Assembly (NCBI GenBank): GCA_913056225.1
Contig: CAJXMQ010000009.1
Coordinates: 1-22,742 of the forward strand
Direction of reading: 5' to 3'
Origin: an uncultured Micrococcales bacterium
GTDB taxonomy: Bacteria > Actinomycetota > Actinomycetes > Actinomycetales > Microbacteriaceae
Length of the DNA stretch: 22,742 nt
Shown one piece after another: positions 21,905 through 22,742 of the stretch. A program made the position numbers and the translations under genes. The notes beneath the pieces were generated by a model. The model was given only the letters and a program-made list of their open reading frames with translations, ran no database searches and had not been told where the DNA came from. Position 1 is the first letter of the stretch. Each line of letters opens with the position of its first letter.

Positions 21905-22742
21905 AGGCATTTCTAGTTCTAGAAAACGGTCTATTTTTCGAAGGTGAAATGTTTGGTGCAGAGTCATCAACAACTGGAGAGGTGGTATTTGCAACTGGCA
22001 TGACTGGTTATCAAGAAACCTTGACTGATCCAAGTTATGCCGGGCAAATCGTTGTTCAAACTGCGCCGCATATTGGTAACACAGGGATGAACGATGAAGA
22101 CATGGAGTCATCGCGAAACTGGGTAGCAGGCTATGTGGTTCGCGAATACACCGAAACCCCGAGCAACTTTAGGTCGCAACGATCGCTTGCGCAGGAATTG
22201 AAAAAGGATGGCATTACAGCTATTCAAGGGGTCGACACTAGAGCAATAACCCTGGCAATTCGGGAAAGTGGTGCAATGAGAGGGGGAATCTTCGCTGCAG
22301 ACGGGCTGGAGAAACCCAGTCAGACGATGCTAGACGCTGTGGCTGCAAGTGCTCAAATGGCTGGTCTGTCACTTTCCGACACTGTCACCACCAGCGAGAC
22401 ATATGTACTACCGGCCAAAGGTGAAAAGGTCGCACGGGTTGCAGTATTGGATTTGGGCGTGAAGAGAGCAACGCTAGATCACCTTAGGAACAGGGGACTG
22501 GAACTAATCGTGATGCCAGCAAATTCCTCAGCAGAGGAAATCAAACAACAGCATATTGACGGATTGTTTTATTCAAATGGCCCCGGCGACCCAGAGGCGT
22601 CAGGCGAACAGGTCTCTGCCTTGAGGGCACTTCTAGAAGAGGGGATTCCTTTTTTCGGTATCTGCTTTGGCAACCAATTGCTTGGAAGAGCACTTGGCTT
22701 TGAAACCTATAAATTGCAATTTGGGCACCGGGGCATAAATCA
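21901..22742 (+). CDS. carA: carbamoyl-phosphate synthase small subunit (3' end beyond window)
   Basis: The glutaminase subunit supplies ammonia to CarB for carbamoyl phosphate. The window holds 280 codons plus two bases in an open frame. The N-terminal CarA domain shows FATGMTGYQETLTDPSYAGQ (30-49) and PHIGNTGMNDED (56-67), with GVDTRAIT (110-117) and RESGAMRGGI (120-129). The class I glutaminase domain shows VLDLGVK (182-188), NGPGDPEA and the nucleophile C255 in FFGICFGNQLLGRALG. The second histidine found in CLGHQ enzymes is asparagine here, as in other actinobacterial CarA. The catalytic His/Glu pair lies past the edge. The TTG start has GGAAGG (21888-21893) seven bases ahead and overlaps the previous stop by three bases. 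Confidence 0.95.
   Translation, partial: MKAFLVLENGLFFEGEMFGAESSTTGEVVFATGMTGYQETLTDPSYAGQIVVQTAPHIGNTGMNDEDMESSRNWVAGYVVREYTETPSNFRSQRSLAQELKKDGITAIQGVDTRAITLAIRESGAMRGGIFAADGLEKPSQTMLDAVAASAQMAGLSLSDTVTTSETYVLPAKGEKVARVAVLDLGVKRATLDHLRNRGLELIVMPANSSAEEIKQQHIDGLFYSNGPGDPEASGEQVSALRALLEEGIPFFGICFGNQLLGRALGFETYKLQFGHRGIN

Noticed and set aside
1..22742. tRNA, rRNA, CRISPR, insertion sequence, prophage or attachment site
   Set aside because: No repeat array, inverted-repeat-bounded transposase, tRNA-like fold or foreign base composition was seen; nearly every base belongs to a recognised core gene.

Overview
The window is a dense stretch of core actinobacterial chromosome. It carries 25 genes plus what looks like the last 9 codons of another at the left edge. 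No gap between genes exceeds 80 bases. Base composition is only about half G+C by eye, and the gene order matches Actinobacteria: yajC-secD-secF-rel, a DUF349 gene with a membrane cyclophilin, rarA-rpsD-DUF948-alaS-ruvX-mltG-aroE, aroC-aroK-aroB-aroQ-efp-nusB, and pyrR-pyrB-pyrC-(small membrane protein)-carA. Moderate G+C, tight packing and the rpsD-alaS neighbourhood suggest a streamlined member of the Microbacteriaceae, such as the freshwater Luna/Rhodoluna/Aquiluna type. That placement is inference from gene order and sequence style, not a database result.

Layout. (1) 1-5241, plus strand: YajC, SecD and SecF, the accessory proton-driven part of the Sec translocon, followed after 27 bases by the bifunctional (p)ppGpp enzyme Rel. 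(2) 5238-7232, minus strand: a membrane-anchored cyclophilin and a DUF349 coiled-coil protein. The DUF349 gene converges on rel, and the two stop codons share one CTAG. (3) 7278-8492: rarA, divergent from the cyclophilin gene across 45 bases. (4) 8493-18709: a long, probably polycistronic run. It holds rpsD (with a possible structured leader), two small membrane proteins, alaS, ruvX, mltG, five shikimate/chorismate genes, efp and nusB, nearly all joined by stop-start overlaps. (5) 18710-22742: a pyrimidine operon headed by pyrR and running off the right edge inside carA.

The best regulatory signal is the pyrR leader (18724-18754). It contains an exact match to the PyrR-binding consensus UCCNGNGAGGY, set in a hairpin whose lower arm pairs with the AAGG of the pyrR Shine-Dalgarno sequence. 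With a plausible extended -10 just upstream, this predicts PyrR-dependent translational control like that described in mycobacteria. A second candidate is the rpsD leader, where a stem-loop ends directly against the ribosome binding site.

I found no mobile element, CRISPR array, tRNA or rRNA, and no convincing intrinsic terminator. I do not see an exotic undescribed system. The least explained genes are the conserved small membrane proteins inside essential operons (9203-9741 and 21440-21904) and the DUF349 protein next to rel.
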